DNA of 64,000 nucleotides from contig JAPWUD010000002.1 of NCBI GenBank assembly GCA_028275705.1, positions 1 to 64,000 of the forward strand, in the 5' to 3' direction. The position numbers and the translations under genes were made by a program. Below are positions 42,777-52,696 of the stretch, piece by piece (positions within the stretch are counted from its first letter, which is position 1; every line of letters starts with the position of its first letter). The notes under the pieces are model-generated. The model ran no database searches. It was given only the letters and a program-made list of their open reading frames with translations, and was not told the origin of the DNA. This DNA is from Desulfurococcaceae archaeon (lineage in GTDB: Archaea > Thermoproteota > Thermoprotei_A > Sulfolobales > Desulfurococcaceae).

Positions 42777-44096
42777 TTATGGTTGTGGTTTAAAAGACAC
42801 ATATCTCCAATGCATCAACAGCAGCAATATTACTAGTAGTATTATAAATCCCAAGGCAACCATTAAAGTTGTTGGAAACTTGAATTTTGGAAGTCGAGTG
42901 GTTAGTGTTGGCGTGTTAGTCGTGTACTCTGGCGGAGTATTGGTGGTGGGTGTCTCGACTGGTTGTGGTGTTCTAGTCTCTATTGGTGTTGTCGTCGTCG
43001 TGGTGGTGATATATCCTGCCTTTGAGTAGAGGAATGAAAGTGCTTTCTCCAATAATTCCTCTCCACTAAATAATGACTTATACTCCTCCTCGTTGAATAC
43101 CGCGAATACCTGTGTGGCATTTAGTTTTCTATGGAGCTCTAAAAACTCCTCAACTTCTTCGCGTGGTACTTCAATTATGGTAGTGTATGATTCAAAGATA
43201 AATGGGTATACAAGCATTGATCCCGCTAGGAAGTCTGTGGATAGCCAGCCATATCCGGGTATGTAGGCGTATAGGAATGCGTGGGGTCCGTTGTTTAAGA
43301 ATGTATATTTGGCTTTTTCAATGGGGATTGTTATGTTGAGTCCCTTTACGTATAGGTAGCCAGAGGCCTGTACAGCTGGTATATTGTAGTGGTATAGCAT
43401 ACTTGCAAGTACTCTCGTTAAGTCATCGCAATCACCTCTCCTAGAATCAACAACCTCATCAATACTCCTAGGTGTAGCAGATGGATCGTAGGTAAAGTAG
43501 ACTCCATACACAAAGTATGCGCTTGTAGAGACTAATCCTAGTGTGCTTAAATCGCTCGTGCTCAAGCCGTAATGACTCCTCAACCAATCCTCATATGCAG
43601 GTATAACTACTTCTTTAACTTTCCTATTCCCCTGCCCAATGTAGTCACGCTTGATCTCCTCGGGTATGGAGTTGTTGCCAAATGGATTAATCCTTGGGTC
43701 AATTAATCCAGATCTTAGGGTATTAAGGGCATCATCCATAGATCTACCGCAAACTTCAACTCTTACAATGAAGAAACCAGTGTAGCTAGAGCCCTCAGAG
43801 ACATTGAAATAATAATAGTTGGTAGAAGAGTTAAAGTCCAAGTTATATGCAAGAATAGGTGTAACGGTTTGATTAAAACCACCAATCAAGGAAATATTCT
43901 GCGGAGTCTCCAATACAAGTGTATCATTAACACCCGACTCATAGACAACAATACCGTTGAAAAAGTAGAATACACTACACTCAAAACCACTAAAAGACTC
44001 TTCATTGACAATGGGGGTGAAGAACTCAACGATCATAACCATTAATAATACCAAGCAATGAAGCCTCGGCACAAACAAAACACCCTCATATACCAA
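42777..44096 (-). CDS. Secreted/membrane-anchored transglutaminase-like protein
   Basis: RRGDCDDLTRVLASMLYHYNIPAVQASGYLY, Thr/Pro-rich stalk and C-terminal TM helix. Confidence 0.85.
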   Translation of the reverse strand: MVYEGVLFVPRLHCLVLLMVMIVEFFTPIVNEESFSGFECSVFYFFNGIVVYESGVNDTLVLETPQNISLIGGFNQTVTPILAYNLDFNSSTNYYYFNVSEGSSYTGFFIVRVEVCGRSMDDALNTLRSGLIDPRINPFGNNSIPEEIKRDYIGQGNRKVKEVVIPAYEDWLRSHYGLSTSDLSTLGLVSTSAYFVYGVYFTYDPSATPRSIDEVVDSRRGDCDDLTRVLASMLYHYNIPAVQASGYLYVKGLNITIPIEKAKYTFLNNGPHAFLYAYIPGYGWLSTDFLAGSMLVYPFIFESYTTIIEVPREEVEEFLELHRKLNATQVFAVFNEEEYKSLFSGEELLEKALSFLYSKAGYITTTTTTTPIETRTPQPVETPTTNTPPEYTTNTPTLTTRLPKFKFPTTLMVALGFIILLVILLLLMHWRYVSFKPQP

Positions 44097-44120
44097 GTAT
44101 CCCCAATATCCACTAATTAA

Positions 44121-44670
44121 CTTTCAATTCTTTGTATTGTATTCTTGATACAGCTAAAGCCGGAACACGTGGTGCCACGTGAGATAGACTTTCAATTCTT
44201 TGTATTGTATTCCTCCGTTTACTTCATGGAGCTATCTGCAAACAAGCCAATACTTTCAATTCTTTGTATTGTATTCGATTTATACCGATAAAGTACTCCT
44301 TCTACAACTGCCCGTATCTTTCAATTCTTTGTATTGTATTCTGGAACAACATAGCGTATCCAATCGTATCATACACTATTGATGTGCTTTCAATTCTTTG
44401 TATTGTATTCAGGAGAAGGGGAGAATGCCCGGTTACTATGCTTATATCTACTCTTTCAATTCTTTGTATTGTATTCCGGGTGAGAAGTAAATGGCAGCTG
44501 CAACCCCAACCACTGAAGCTTTCAATTCTTTGTATTGTATTCCCTTGGTTTTAGGCGTGGGAGGTGTAAAAAACAAACCAGTACTTTCAATTCTTTGTAT
44601 TGTATTCAATCATATCAGCTGTAATACTAGCATACATAGCTTTAAACTTTCAATTCTTTGTATTGTATTC
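44121..44670 (-). CRISPR. CRISPR array: 9 identical 24-nt repeats, 8 spacers of 39-45 nt; probable transcription on - strand
   Basis: CTTTCAATTCTTTGTATTGTATTC (rc GAATACAATACAAAGAATTGAAAG) at 44121, 44189, 44253, 44318, 44387, 44453, 44519, 44584, 44647; ATTGAAAG end matches crenarchaeal crRNA 5' handles. Confidence 0.98.
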
Positions 44671-44749
44671 TAAGCTTGATCCTTGACGTGAGTTTCTTAA
44701 TATTGGATTCATGTCTCTATTAGTGTGGATGGGTTTATAAGCTTTACTC
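44671..44749 (-). promoter_or_regulatory. CRISPR leader-proximal region with TATA-like box
   Basis: adjacent to the last (+ strand) repeat; rc reads aaagcttataaaccc...gtcaaggatcaagctta-[repeat]; duplicated at 53238-53316. Confidence 0.75.
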
Positions 44750-45018
44750 ATGGTGATCATGGGGGTCTGATCAAAAGAGATCATGGATATAGATCATATA
44801 GAATCCCTGGCTTTCAGGGATGATCTCTCTTGTCTCTGTGCTGTATTTTCTTATTTTGTTTATGTGTTGGTGGTTTTGTACTGTTCTCTTCTATTCTGGG
44901 TGATTGCATGGATTCCTTGATCTTCCCTTGTTTTTAGGGAATTTTGTATTACTGTTCTGTAGTTAAGGGATTTGTATACGTTATTGAACTATTTGAACTA
45001 GATTCTCTGCAGACTCCT

Positions 45019-45882
45019 CTACTTATTAATAATAGAGACATCTCCTACTACTTGGTGTGTTCTCGGACCGATGTTTCTTATTTTCCTTATATTTTCAACG
45101 CTGTACTTGGCGCCTAATTCGCGTAGTTTGTCCTCTATTATACTCTTTGCTTTAATTCTCCAGTGTTCGTTTTTCCCTGTGTATACGTGTAGGTATATGT
45201 GTATCCACCTTCTGGTATCTCTCAGGGCTTTCAACGCGTATGGTAGGTACTCTAGTGCTAGCTCTGGGTATGGCATGAGGACTCGGTCTGCTACCCCTAC
45301 GAGTTTCTCCTCTATTACTCGCTTTGCATCTCCCAGTATTGGCTCTACTACCCCCTTTACTTTATTCAACTCTATGTTTTCAACCATGTAGTTGTATGCG
45401 TGTGGATTAATATCTATACTGTAGACCAGCCTTGGCTTAGAGTACTTAGCTATTATTATACTGAACAACCCAGCTCCAGCAAACATGTTTACAACTACCT
45501 CCCCCGGCTTAACAAGCCTCGCAACTCTAATGTGCTCGTAGTTTAGTGAGGGGGATACATAGACTTTATTAATATCCACCCTGAATAGACAACCATGCTC
45601 GCGGTAAATAGTTTCACTCCTCTCCTCTCCAGCAAGCCATACATGCCTCCTAAGTCTATACTCTCCTAATACCCCGGGTATTGCAGCCCAAACACTCTTA
45701 ACATATGGTAGCCTCCTAATCAACTCCTCTGCGAGGGGTTTGAGATCTCGTGGATCCATGCCGAGAGGTGTTCTAATAAGGGCAATATCCCCAATAAACT
45801 CCACTCTCCTCCAAAGCCTCGATGCATAATCCTCCCCAAGCACCTCTCTGGCAATTCTCTTCAATAAATCTCCACGCGTCAA
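45019..45882 (-). CDS. trm5: tRNA (guanine37-N1)-methyltransferase Trm5 family
   Basis: LNYEHIRVARLVKPGEVVVNMFAGAGLFSIIIAKYSKP, YSIDINPHAYNYMVENIELNKV, RVLMPYPELALEYLPYAL. Confidence 0.88.
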   Translation of the reverse strand: MTRGDLLKRIAREVLGEDYASRLWRRVEFIGDIALIRTPLGMDPRDLKPLAEELIRRLPYVKSVWAAIPGVLGEYRLRRHVWLAGEERSETIYREHGCLFRVDINKVYVSPSLNYEHIRVARLVKPGEVVVNMFAGAGLFSIIIAKYSKPRLVYSIDINPHAYNYMVENIELNKVKGVVEPILGDAKRVIEEKLVGVADRVLMPYPELALEYLPYALKALRDTRRWIHIYLHVYTGKNEHWRIKAKSIIEDKLRELGAKYSVENIRKIRNIGPRTHQVVGDVSIINK

Positions 45883-45885
45883 ACC

Positions 45886-46557
45886 CTAAGAACCCCTATA
45901 ATACCTACAATAATCCCTCACAACGCAAACACTACACAACGGCTCCCTAGCTCTACAAGTCTCTCTACCATGCGTTATTAAAAGCAAGTGGAGTGGGAGG
46001 TACAAGTCAATAGGTGTATTACTCATCCAGAAACCCCTGATCTCCTCGTAGTCCCTCCTAGATGTAAAACCCATTCTCAGAGTAATTCTAGCTATGTGGG
46101 TGTCAACTGGAAATGTTGGCGCATTAAACCACATGAGTAATAATACATCAGCTGTTTTAGGCCCAATGCCAGGCAACTCCATTAAAAACCTACGTGCATC
46201 CTCAACACCATGCTCTCTAATAAACAACTCTACGCGTGATTCAATATCCCTCTCAATAAAGGCTCTTGCCAATTCAATTATTTTTAATGCTCTTTGATGC
46301 TGCATACCCGCCGGTTTAATTAAAGCAGAGATCTCCTGTATACTCAGCTTTAACACCCTAGTAGGCGTTAACTCGCCAATGGTCTCCACAAGTGCTCTAT
46401 AGGCTCTCCAGGCATTTTCATCGCTTGTATTTTGGCTTAGCAATACACCAACTGTGAATTCAAATAGTGTTAAACCACGAAGCCTCGGCGCAATGAAATC
46501 CTCTAGGTTTAATGCATACCTACTAGATAGCTTTTCATATATTAACTTACCAATCAA
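45886..46557 (-). CDS. nth: Endonuclease III family DNA glycosylase
   Basis: LLSQNTSDENAWRA, LPGIGPKTADVLLLMWFNAPTFPVDTHIARITLRMGF; C-terminal 4-Cys cluster CRAREPLCSVCVVRDYC. Confidence 0.92.
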   Translation of the reverse strand: MIGKLIYEKLSSRYALNLEDFIAPRLRGLTLFEFTVGVLLSQNTSDENAWRAYRALVETIGELTPTRVLKLSIQEISALIKPAGMQHQRALKIIELARAFIERDIESRVELFIREHGVEDARRFLMELPGIGPKTADVLLLMWFNAPTFPVDTHIARITLRMGFTSRRDYEEIRGFWMSNTPIDLYLPLHLLLITHGRETCRAREPLCSVCVVRDYCRYYRGS

Positions 46558-46642
46558 TGCCTATAACAGCCCCCGTCAATTAAATATAAACACGTTCAAA
46601 GGGCTACATGTAAAAAGGGAGGTGAAGAGCTATTCCATGGAT

Positions 46643-47986
46643 TTATGGATAAGCCCTCTCCCTGAATCTAGGGAACGGGATCGTCTCTCTTATGTGGTCT
46701 AACCCAGTAATCCACATTACAACTCTCTCTATTCCAAGACCGAATCCACTGTGTGGTACTGAGCCATACTTCCTCAAGTCGAGGTACCACTTATACTCAT
46801 CGGGGTTTAAACCCTGCTCAACTAGCCTCTGGTATAGTGTATTGTAGTCATCTTCTCTCTCACCCCCACCAATTATCTCTCCATAACCCTCAGGCGCTAG
46901 TACATCGAATCCCAGTACAACCTCCGGTCTAGACCTATCTAGCTTCATGTAGAAGCTCTTAATGTTCCTGGGGAAGTGCGTTAAGTGTATGGGTGTGTCA
47001 AACTCCATTGTTAAGACTCTCTCCTCGTCTGCACCGAGATCGTCACCCCACTCTACATTTACTCCCTTCTTCTGGAGGATCTCTATTGCCTCATCATACT
47101 TAACTCTAGGGTATGGTGTGTTAAGTGCTTTCTTCAACTTCTCAATGTCCCTACCTAAGTCTATGAGCTCACTCCTCCTCTCCTCCAATACCCTCTCAAC
47201 AATGTATGATACAAGCCCCTCAGCATCCCTCATCATGTCATCCATGTGGTACCAAGCCGCTTCAGGCTCTAAATGCCAGTACTCTGCTAGATGCCTCCTA
47301 GTCCTAGACTTCTCAGCTCTAAAACTCGGTGTTAAACTAAACACTTTCTCTAGTACATATATTAATGCCTCTAAGTACAATTGAGCACTCTGACTTAGAT
47401 AAGCCTTTGAACCAAAGTAGTCTATTGGGAATAGTGTTGCACCACCCTCACAAGCACTCGCAGTTATTATTGGTGGAGTGACCTCCCAGTAGCCATGGTT
47501 AATGAAGTACTCCCTCCCCGCTTTTAGAACAGTGTGCTTGATCTTGAAGATCTTAGAGTACTTGGGGCTCCTAATCCACAAGTGTCTATTGTCAAGGAGG
47601 TAGTCAATACCCTCACCACCCTTAATCGGGAAGTCTCTACTATACCCAATAATACTGAAGCTATCAGCTTCAACCTCGAACCCGCCAGGAGCCCTCTCAG
47701 ACTTCCTAACAACACCGCAGACTACTACACTAGCCTCTAGGCCAATGTCCTTTAACTCATCAACAAGGGGATCTCCAAGCCTTGAGGCATCTACAACTAC
47801 TTGTATGACACCACTAGAATCCCTAACTCTAATAAAGGCCTTCCTACCAACAACACTCCTCCTATAAATCCAACCCCTAATACAAACCCTCTCGCCGACT
47901 TTCTCTTCACTAAATAATTCTTCGATTCGACTATACTCCAATGACTTACACACCCATGTACTTCTATAGAATAATGAAAAATCCAA
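46643..47986 (-). CDS. asnS: Asparaginyl-tRNA synthetase
   Basis: OB-fold VCIRGWIYRRSVVGRKAFIRVRD; class II motif 2 FRAEKSRTRRHLAEYWHLEPE; motif 3 HSGFGLGIERVVMWITGLDHIRETIPFPR. Confidence 0.88.
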   Translation of the reverse strand: MDFSLFYRSTWVCKSLEYSRIEELFSEEKVGERVCIRGWIYRRSVVGRKAFIRVRDSSGVIQVVVDASRLGDPLVDELKDIGLEASVVVCGVVRKSERAPGGFEVEADSFSIIGYSRDFPIKGGEGIDYLLDNRHLWIRSPKYSKIFKIKHTVLKAGREYFINHGYWEVTPPIITASACEGGATLFPIDYFGSKAYLSQSAQLYLEALIYVLEKVFSLTPSFRAEKSRTRRHLAEYWHLEPEAAWYHMDDMMRDAEGLVSYIVERVLEERRSELIDLGRDIEKLKKALNTPYPRVKYDEAIEILQKKGVNVEWGDDLGADEERVLTMEFDTPIHLTHFPRNIKSFYMKLDRSRPEVVLGFDVLAPEGYGEIIGGGEREDDYNTLYQRLVEQGLNPDEYKWYLDLRKYGSVPHSGFGLGIERVVMWITGLDHIRETIPFPRFRERAYP

Positions 47987-48032
47987 GTTATTAAGGATTA
48001 ACGGTAATTTCTAACACTATACAATTATTTCA

Positions 48033-48572
48033 CTATGGTAGTCTCCTAGCCATTACGTAGGCGTCTTCTCCATCTAGGTAGTAATTCCTCTCTGTTTTAA
48101 CCACGCGGTATCCCAGCTTCTCATATAGTGATATTGCTGGTTTATTTGAAACCCTTACCTCTAAGTATGTCTCACCACACTTGTAGTCCTCATACATGGT
48201 CTTCATTGCGTAGGCCATTAATACATAGCCCAAGCCCCTACCCCTGTGCTCGCTCAATACAGCAATACTAACCACGTGTCCCGACCTCACCAGCCAGTGC
48301 TTGAAGAAGCCTGGCTTTGTCTCAATTCTATTCATTATGTAGCCTACAACCTCCCCCCTTGGAGATACTGCAACATAGAAGGCTTTTCCATAATCCTCGA
48401 GTAGCTCCTCGTAGAAAGACCTTGGATAGTGCTCCGGTAGAGATACCTCGTTAATACCTATAACACTGTCTAGATCCCTGTACTCAGCATGCCTCACAGT
48501 GTAGCCTATAGCCCTCTCTCTAAGCCTCCTCTCCGCTTCTTCATACACTTGATATATACTTGGCTCACTCAT
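48033..48572 (-). CDS. N-terminal/ribosomal-protein acetyltransferase (RimI/Ard1-like GNAT)
   Basis: VVSIAVLSEHRGRGLGYVLMAYAMKTM, YLEVRVSNKPAISLYEKLGYRVVKTERNYY. Confidence 0.9.
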   Translation of the reverse strand: MSEPSIYQVYEEAERRLRERAIGYTVRHAEYRDLDSVIGINEVSLPEHYPRSFYEELLEDYGKAFYVAVSPRGEVVGYIMNRIETKPGFFKHWLVRSGHVVSIAVLSEHRGRGLGYVLMAYAMKTMYEDYKCGETYLEVRVSNKPAISLYEKLGYRVVKTERNYYLDGEDAYVMARRLP

Positions 48573-48592
48573 AAATATACCCTTTTCATGCT

Positions 48593-49861
48593 ATGTTATT
48601 AGAGGAGGGATTATTTATGGGTTTTAAACCAGGGACGTTGTCTGAGGAGATTCAATTACAGCCAGTACAGACACTACGAGGTAAGAACATCGTATTAGGA
48701 GTTACAGGCTCCTCTGCAATATATAAGTCGATAGATCTAGCGCGTAGATTAATTAGAATGGGTGCAACTGTGAGGGTTGTGATGACGAGGTTTGCCACGA
48801 GGCTGATCTCACCTGATCTATTCCACTGGGCTACTGGTCAAAAACCACTCGTTGAAATGACTGGTGAAACAGAGCACATAGATCTCACAAAGTGGGGTGA
48901 TGCACTAGTAGTGGCTCCTGCAACATTGAATACTATGTCTAAAATTGCACACGGTGTACTAGATGAGTTACTAACACTAACAGCTGTAACTATGCTGGGC
49001 TCAGGTAAAAAAGTGATTATTGTACCCACTATGAATATTAGGTTAATGAAGACGCCACAGTACGATAAAGCAATTAAGATACTGAGAGAGGAGGGAGTAT
49101 TTATAATACCTCCGAAAATCGAAGAGGATAAAGCAAAGTACCCTCCAATAGAAGACCTCACACACTGCATAGATGCATTGATTAACAGGGGAAGAGACCT
49201 GGAGGGAGCCAGAGTACTTGTAACGGCCGGAGCAACCGTTGAGCACATAGACCCTGTGAGAGTAATAACAAATCCAAGCTCTGGTTTAATGGGTATACTA
49301 GTAGCTAGGGAAGCTGCTTGTAGAGGAGCTAGTGTAACACTAGTCCACGGCAACGTTACAGTTGAGCCACCATACATGGTTAAAACAATACGCGTAGAGT
49401 CAACTGAGGACATGGCGAGAGTTGTGAGAGATCTAACAGAGGGAGAGGAGTTCAATATAGGGGTGTTCGCAGCTGCTCCAGTGGATTATAAGCCAGTATC
49501 ACAGAGTAGTATTAAGATAAGTACGAGAGCTCATGAAAGAATCTCATTAGATCTACAAGCCACGCCTAAAGTTATTAAAAGCATAGCCAGGAGACCAGGA
49601 TACATTGTAGCCTTCGCAGCTGAAACCATGAGAGGTGAGGAATTAATTGAGAAAACCAGGGAGAAGCTCATTGAGTATGGAGCAGATCTAGTGGTAGGCA
49701 ATAACGTTTTATCAGACGTAGCGGGTTTTAGTAAACAATACTTAGATGCTGTTATCGTCACAAAGGAGGAAGTAGTGGTGAAAGGATTATTGTCAAAATA
49801 CGAGGTTGCTAGATTAATAATTGATAAAGCAGTTGGTAAAATAAAGATAGCGCCTGGTTAA
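48593..49861 (+). CDS. coaBC: Bifunctional phosphopantothenoylcysteine decarboxylase / phosphopantothenate-cysteine ligase
   Basis: VLGVTGSSAIYKSIDLARRL, VAPATLNTMSKIAHGV, VTAGATVEHIDPVRVITNPSSGLMG. Confidence 0.93.
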   Translation: MLLEEGLFMGFKPGTLSEEIQLQPVQTLRGKNIVLGVTGSSAIYKSIDLARRLIRMGATVRVVMTRFATRLISPDLFHWATGQKPLVEMTGETEHIDLTKWGDALVVAPATLNTMSKIAHGVLDELLTLTAVTMLGSGKKVIIVPTMNIRLMKTPQYDKAIKILREEGVFIIPPKIEEDKAKYPPIEDLTHCIDALINRGRDLEGARVLVTAGATVEHIDPVRVITNPSSGLMGILVAREAACRGASVTLVHGNVTVEPPYMVKTIRVESTEDMARVVRDLTEGEEFNIGVFAAAPVDYKPVSQSSIKISTRAHERISLDLQATPKVIKSIARRPGYIVAFAAETMRGEELIEKTREKLIEYGADLVVGNNVLSDVAGFSKQYLDAVIVTKEEVVVKGLLSKYEVARLIIDKAVGKIKIAPG

Positions 49862-49939
49862 AAAGAGGATTTATTAGATGTTAGTTACTTAACGCTCCAG
49901 CTCTTACTGGGATCAAATTCAACGCCTCATTTTTGAGAA

Positions 49940-51424
49940 TTATGTTTTCTTCACCCACTTAAATAATCCATATTTCTTCTCCTGACTCGGTCTTACGTAT
50001 TCTCGTGTTTTATGCACTTGTCCTCTTTCCACACCCTCATTTCCCGTCTCTTCGTCTGCGAGCTCCTTGACTACTAGCTCTATGAAGTGATCTCTGACTG
50101 GCTCATAGGCTTTCTCATAGAATTTTACGGGGTCTTCTAGTACCTGGCGTGGAAACCTACTTAGGTATTTTAAGGCGGCTTCCCACGCTAGCTCGTATGG
50201 TATAACTCCCTCTATTTTATTAGTGATGTTTCTATCGTAGTCTTCTGGGAGTTGCTCTTTATCGCCTATAATGAAGTAGCCTCGTGGCGATACAAATGCA
50301 CCCTCACCTAAAACCTCCTCTTGTACTCTCGATTTGTCACTAGATTGCACGCTGCTCTCGGTATTGATATCTACAATGTCTATGTATAGGCGTTTTGCAT
50401 TCTTAGGTATGTAGCCTCTACCATAGTGTTTAGCCCATGCATAGAATATTGCACGGTTCAACCCAAAGCTCTTAGCTTTCTCTAAATCCCCGTGTAGTAG
50501 GTAGTATCGAGCGGCCTGGAGTAAACCCATTACTTGAAACCTACCGATCTTACCCCCCGGAGCACGTGGCACCCCACCACTCACTTTCCTCGGAGATGAC
50601 TCAACTAAACCCACTCTCGAGTGCACTTGACTCATTACATTAATCCTCTTCAGTGCTTCCAGTGCGAGTGCATCGCCTTCACCCTCTTTAAAAACACGCC
50701 ATGCACTTGGATCGTGTTTAAACGACCCCGGATCAACCCATCCAGGCTCAAAGCTATTAATGGCGCTTGGCTTAAAGCAGACGGCCACAGCGTCTCTCCT
50801 ACGGTGTAGTGAGAGTGGAATTGTGAAGACTCTCTTAATATCCACAAGGTTCTCCACTTTCACACCACTACTCCTAGCCAACGGCTCAATTTTATCCCTA
50901 GTCTCCCTCAAGACGTACTCAACAATTGAGTATGCTATATTGAGTGAATTGTATTTTGAGAGGATCTCCCTGGAGAATGCCTTCTCATTTATTCTAACGT
51001 GTGCGCCTTCACCACTCCACAATATGTAAACGCTCTCCTCTAATCCATGCCTCTCTAGGTAGTCAATTATTAAGCTAGCTACATCGAGAACGCTCCTGTA
51101 TTTATCCAGTGAGCCGTCGATATCGAAGAATGGAGTAGTGTACGCTATATTTCCTAAATCATCCAGCATGGAGGTGGAAGCTAGGTTTTTGTAGACGTGG
51201 ATCGTGGCGTAGAAAGTCCTAGCATTGAGCCTCTTATACCTATTAATAAGGCCCAATACATCCCTCTCACTGCTGAGAACCAATGGTTGATCCTTGAAAT
51301 ACCTCACAAAAATCCTTCTCTCACCATAAGAACCCTCAACAGCAATCCACCTACCCCTAGAATACTCAGCAATCTCTCTTGCTACATCCCCACGACTATA
51401 GTGGCTGTAAACAACAGAGCTCAA
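49940..51424 (-). CDS. Archaeo-eukaryotic primase (PriS-like) superfamily protein with C-terminal extension
   Basis: AEP motifs: FFDIDG, WSGEGAHVRI, VDIKRVFTIPLSLHRR. Confidence 0.8.
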   Translation of the reverse strand: MSSVVYSHYSRGDVAREIAEYSRGRWIAVEGSYGERRIFVRYFKDQPLVLSSERDVLGLINRYKRLNARTFYATIHVYKNLASTSMLDDLGNIAYTTPFFDIDGSLDKYRSVLDVASLIIDYLERHGLEESVYILWSGEGAHVRINEKAFSREILSKYNSLNIAYSIVEYVLRETRDKIEPLARSSGVKVENLVDIKRVFTIPLSLHRRRDAVAVCFKPSAINSFEPGWVDPGSFKHDPSAWRVFKEGEGDALALEALKRINVMSQVHSRVGLVESSPRKVSGGVPRAPGGKIGRFQVMGLLQAARYYLLHGDLEKAKSFGLNRAIFYAWAKHYGRGYIPKNAKRLYIDIVDINTESSVQSSDKSRVQEEVLGEGAFVSPRGYFIIGDKEQLPEDYDRNITNKIEGVIPYELAWEAALKYLSRFPRQVLEDPVKFYEKAYEPVRDHFIELVVKELADEETGNEGVERGQVHKTREYVRPSQEKKYGLFKWVKKT

Positions 51425-51608
51425 GTAGACCAGCCAGTAGAAATATCAAAGTGAAAACAGTCTTAAGCCAGAGGAGCCCACGATTCGTGAAAACAATATG
51501 TTATTGACTAGATTTAGCAGAATAGATGTTATTGTGGATAGACTGAATGCCCTATATTAGAATGAGAAAGGCACTTCTGCACACAAACCTAAGTAAATTG
51601 GTCCCAAT

Positions 51609-52472
51609 TTAATGTTCGTTATTTACCTGGGAAATTATTACTGGATTCTTAGTCATGAATTCGCTTAATGGTATATTTCTCCTCGGCCTACGCGCTATTA
51701 TAACTCCACTAAACTGAGATCTAATAGGTGCGAAGTCCACGTCTTCGAAGAAGACCCATGTAAAGGCCGCTGAAGACGCTATATCCCAGTAGTAGGTGTT
51801 TAACTCTGCTCGTTCACCTCTAGGTATACTTATATAAGCCCTCCTGGTGTACCCTGTTCTAGCATCTCTATCTACATATATATCTAGTGTAACTCCTCCT
51901 TCTTCAACTATTGGTATTAGCTCTTTAAACCCCGTTCTAATGAAAATACCGTAAACTCTATCACTTTCATCATACATGAATAAACCATTATCAACGAGTA
52001 ACTTAGACACATTTGCGAGAATTTTTAACCAAGTCCATGGATTGAAGTGTGGAGTTGTAGAACCCCACATTAATGCAATATCTTGTTTTTCAAGTTCAAG
52101 TGGCTGAGTCACATCAGTTAATAGTGTACTTGGCTCGAATCCAAGTTCTCTTAACCCATGCTTTCTAGCTTTCTCCAGTGCACTGGATCTAAGGTCTACT
52201 AGTGTTAATTTAACTTCAAACCCCTTCTCTACAAGCACTTTGGATAATCCTATACCAGCTAATCCCGTGCCACTGCAGATATCAATAATTCTAACAATTC
52301 TTCTATCCTTAAGAAATTCCTTGATCCAATTATGATTGATCAACTGCTCCATGTCTCCACGTATTTGCCTATATCTCTCAATACCTTGAGGAGTCTCGGG
52401 ATCCTCTACCCACGAGATTAAACTATACAACTTCTCTAATTCAATCTGCAAACTCATACTTATCACATGCAT
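51609..52472 (-). CDS. Class I SAM-dependent methyltransferase
   Basis: RIIDICSGTGLAGIGLSKVLVEKGFEVKLTLVDLRSSALEKARKHG. Confidence 0.8.
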   Translation of the reverse strand: MHVISMSLQIELEKLYSLISWVEDPETPQGIERYRQIRGDMEQLINHNWIKEFLKDRRIVRIIDICSGTGLAGIGLSKVLVEKGFEVKLTLVDLRSSALEKARKHGLRELGFEPSTLLTDVTQPLELEKQDIALMWGSTTPHFNPWTWLKILANVSKLLVDNGLFMYDESDRVYGIFIRTGFKELIPIVEEGGVTLDIYVDRDARTGYTRRAYISIPRGERAELNTYYWDIASSAAFTWVFFEDVDFAPIRSQFSGVIIARRPRRNIPLSEFMTKNPVIISQVNNEH

Positions 52473-52516
52473 TGGTATACGCTAGCACACTATTTATAGT
52501 TAATAGGGGATTAATG

Positions 52517-52696
52517 TGAGTAGATTTCATGGTGATTTATTGACTAGGTATACTATTGGAGAAGAGACACTTAAGCTAATACTAGAGGGTAAGGCAAGGC
52601 CGGTTAAAGGCGTGAAGTTGAGGTATGGGAAATATAGAATTGTGAAGAGATATATCGTTAAAGGAGTTGTATATGGCTGTAAGAGTGAGGGTTAAA
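52517..52696 (+). CDS. Small basic protein (59 aa) overlapping the aspartic-protease-like ORF
   Basis: GTG-initiated ORF VSRFHGDLLTRYTIGEETLKLILEGKARPVKGVKLRYGKYRIVKRYIVKGVVYGCKSEG, not in supplied ORF list. Confidence 0.5.

Noticed and set aside
44264-44673. Small + strand ORFs rich in LSILCIVF
   Set aside because: They are translations of the CRISPR repeat array, not genes.
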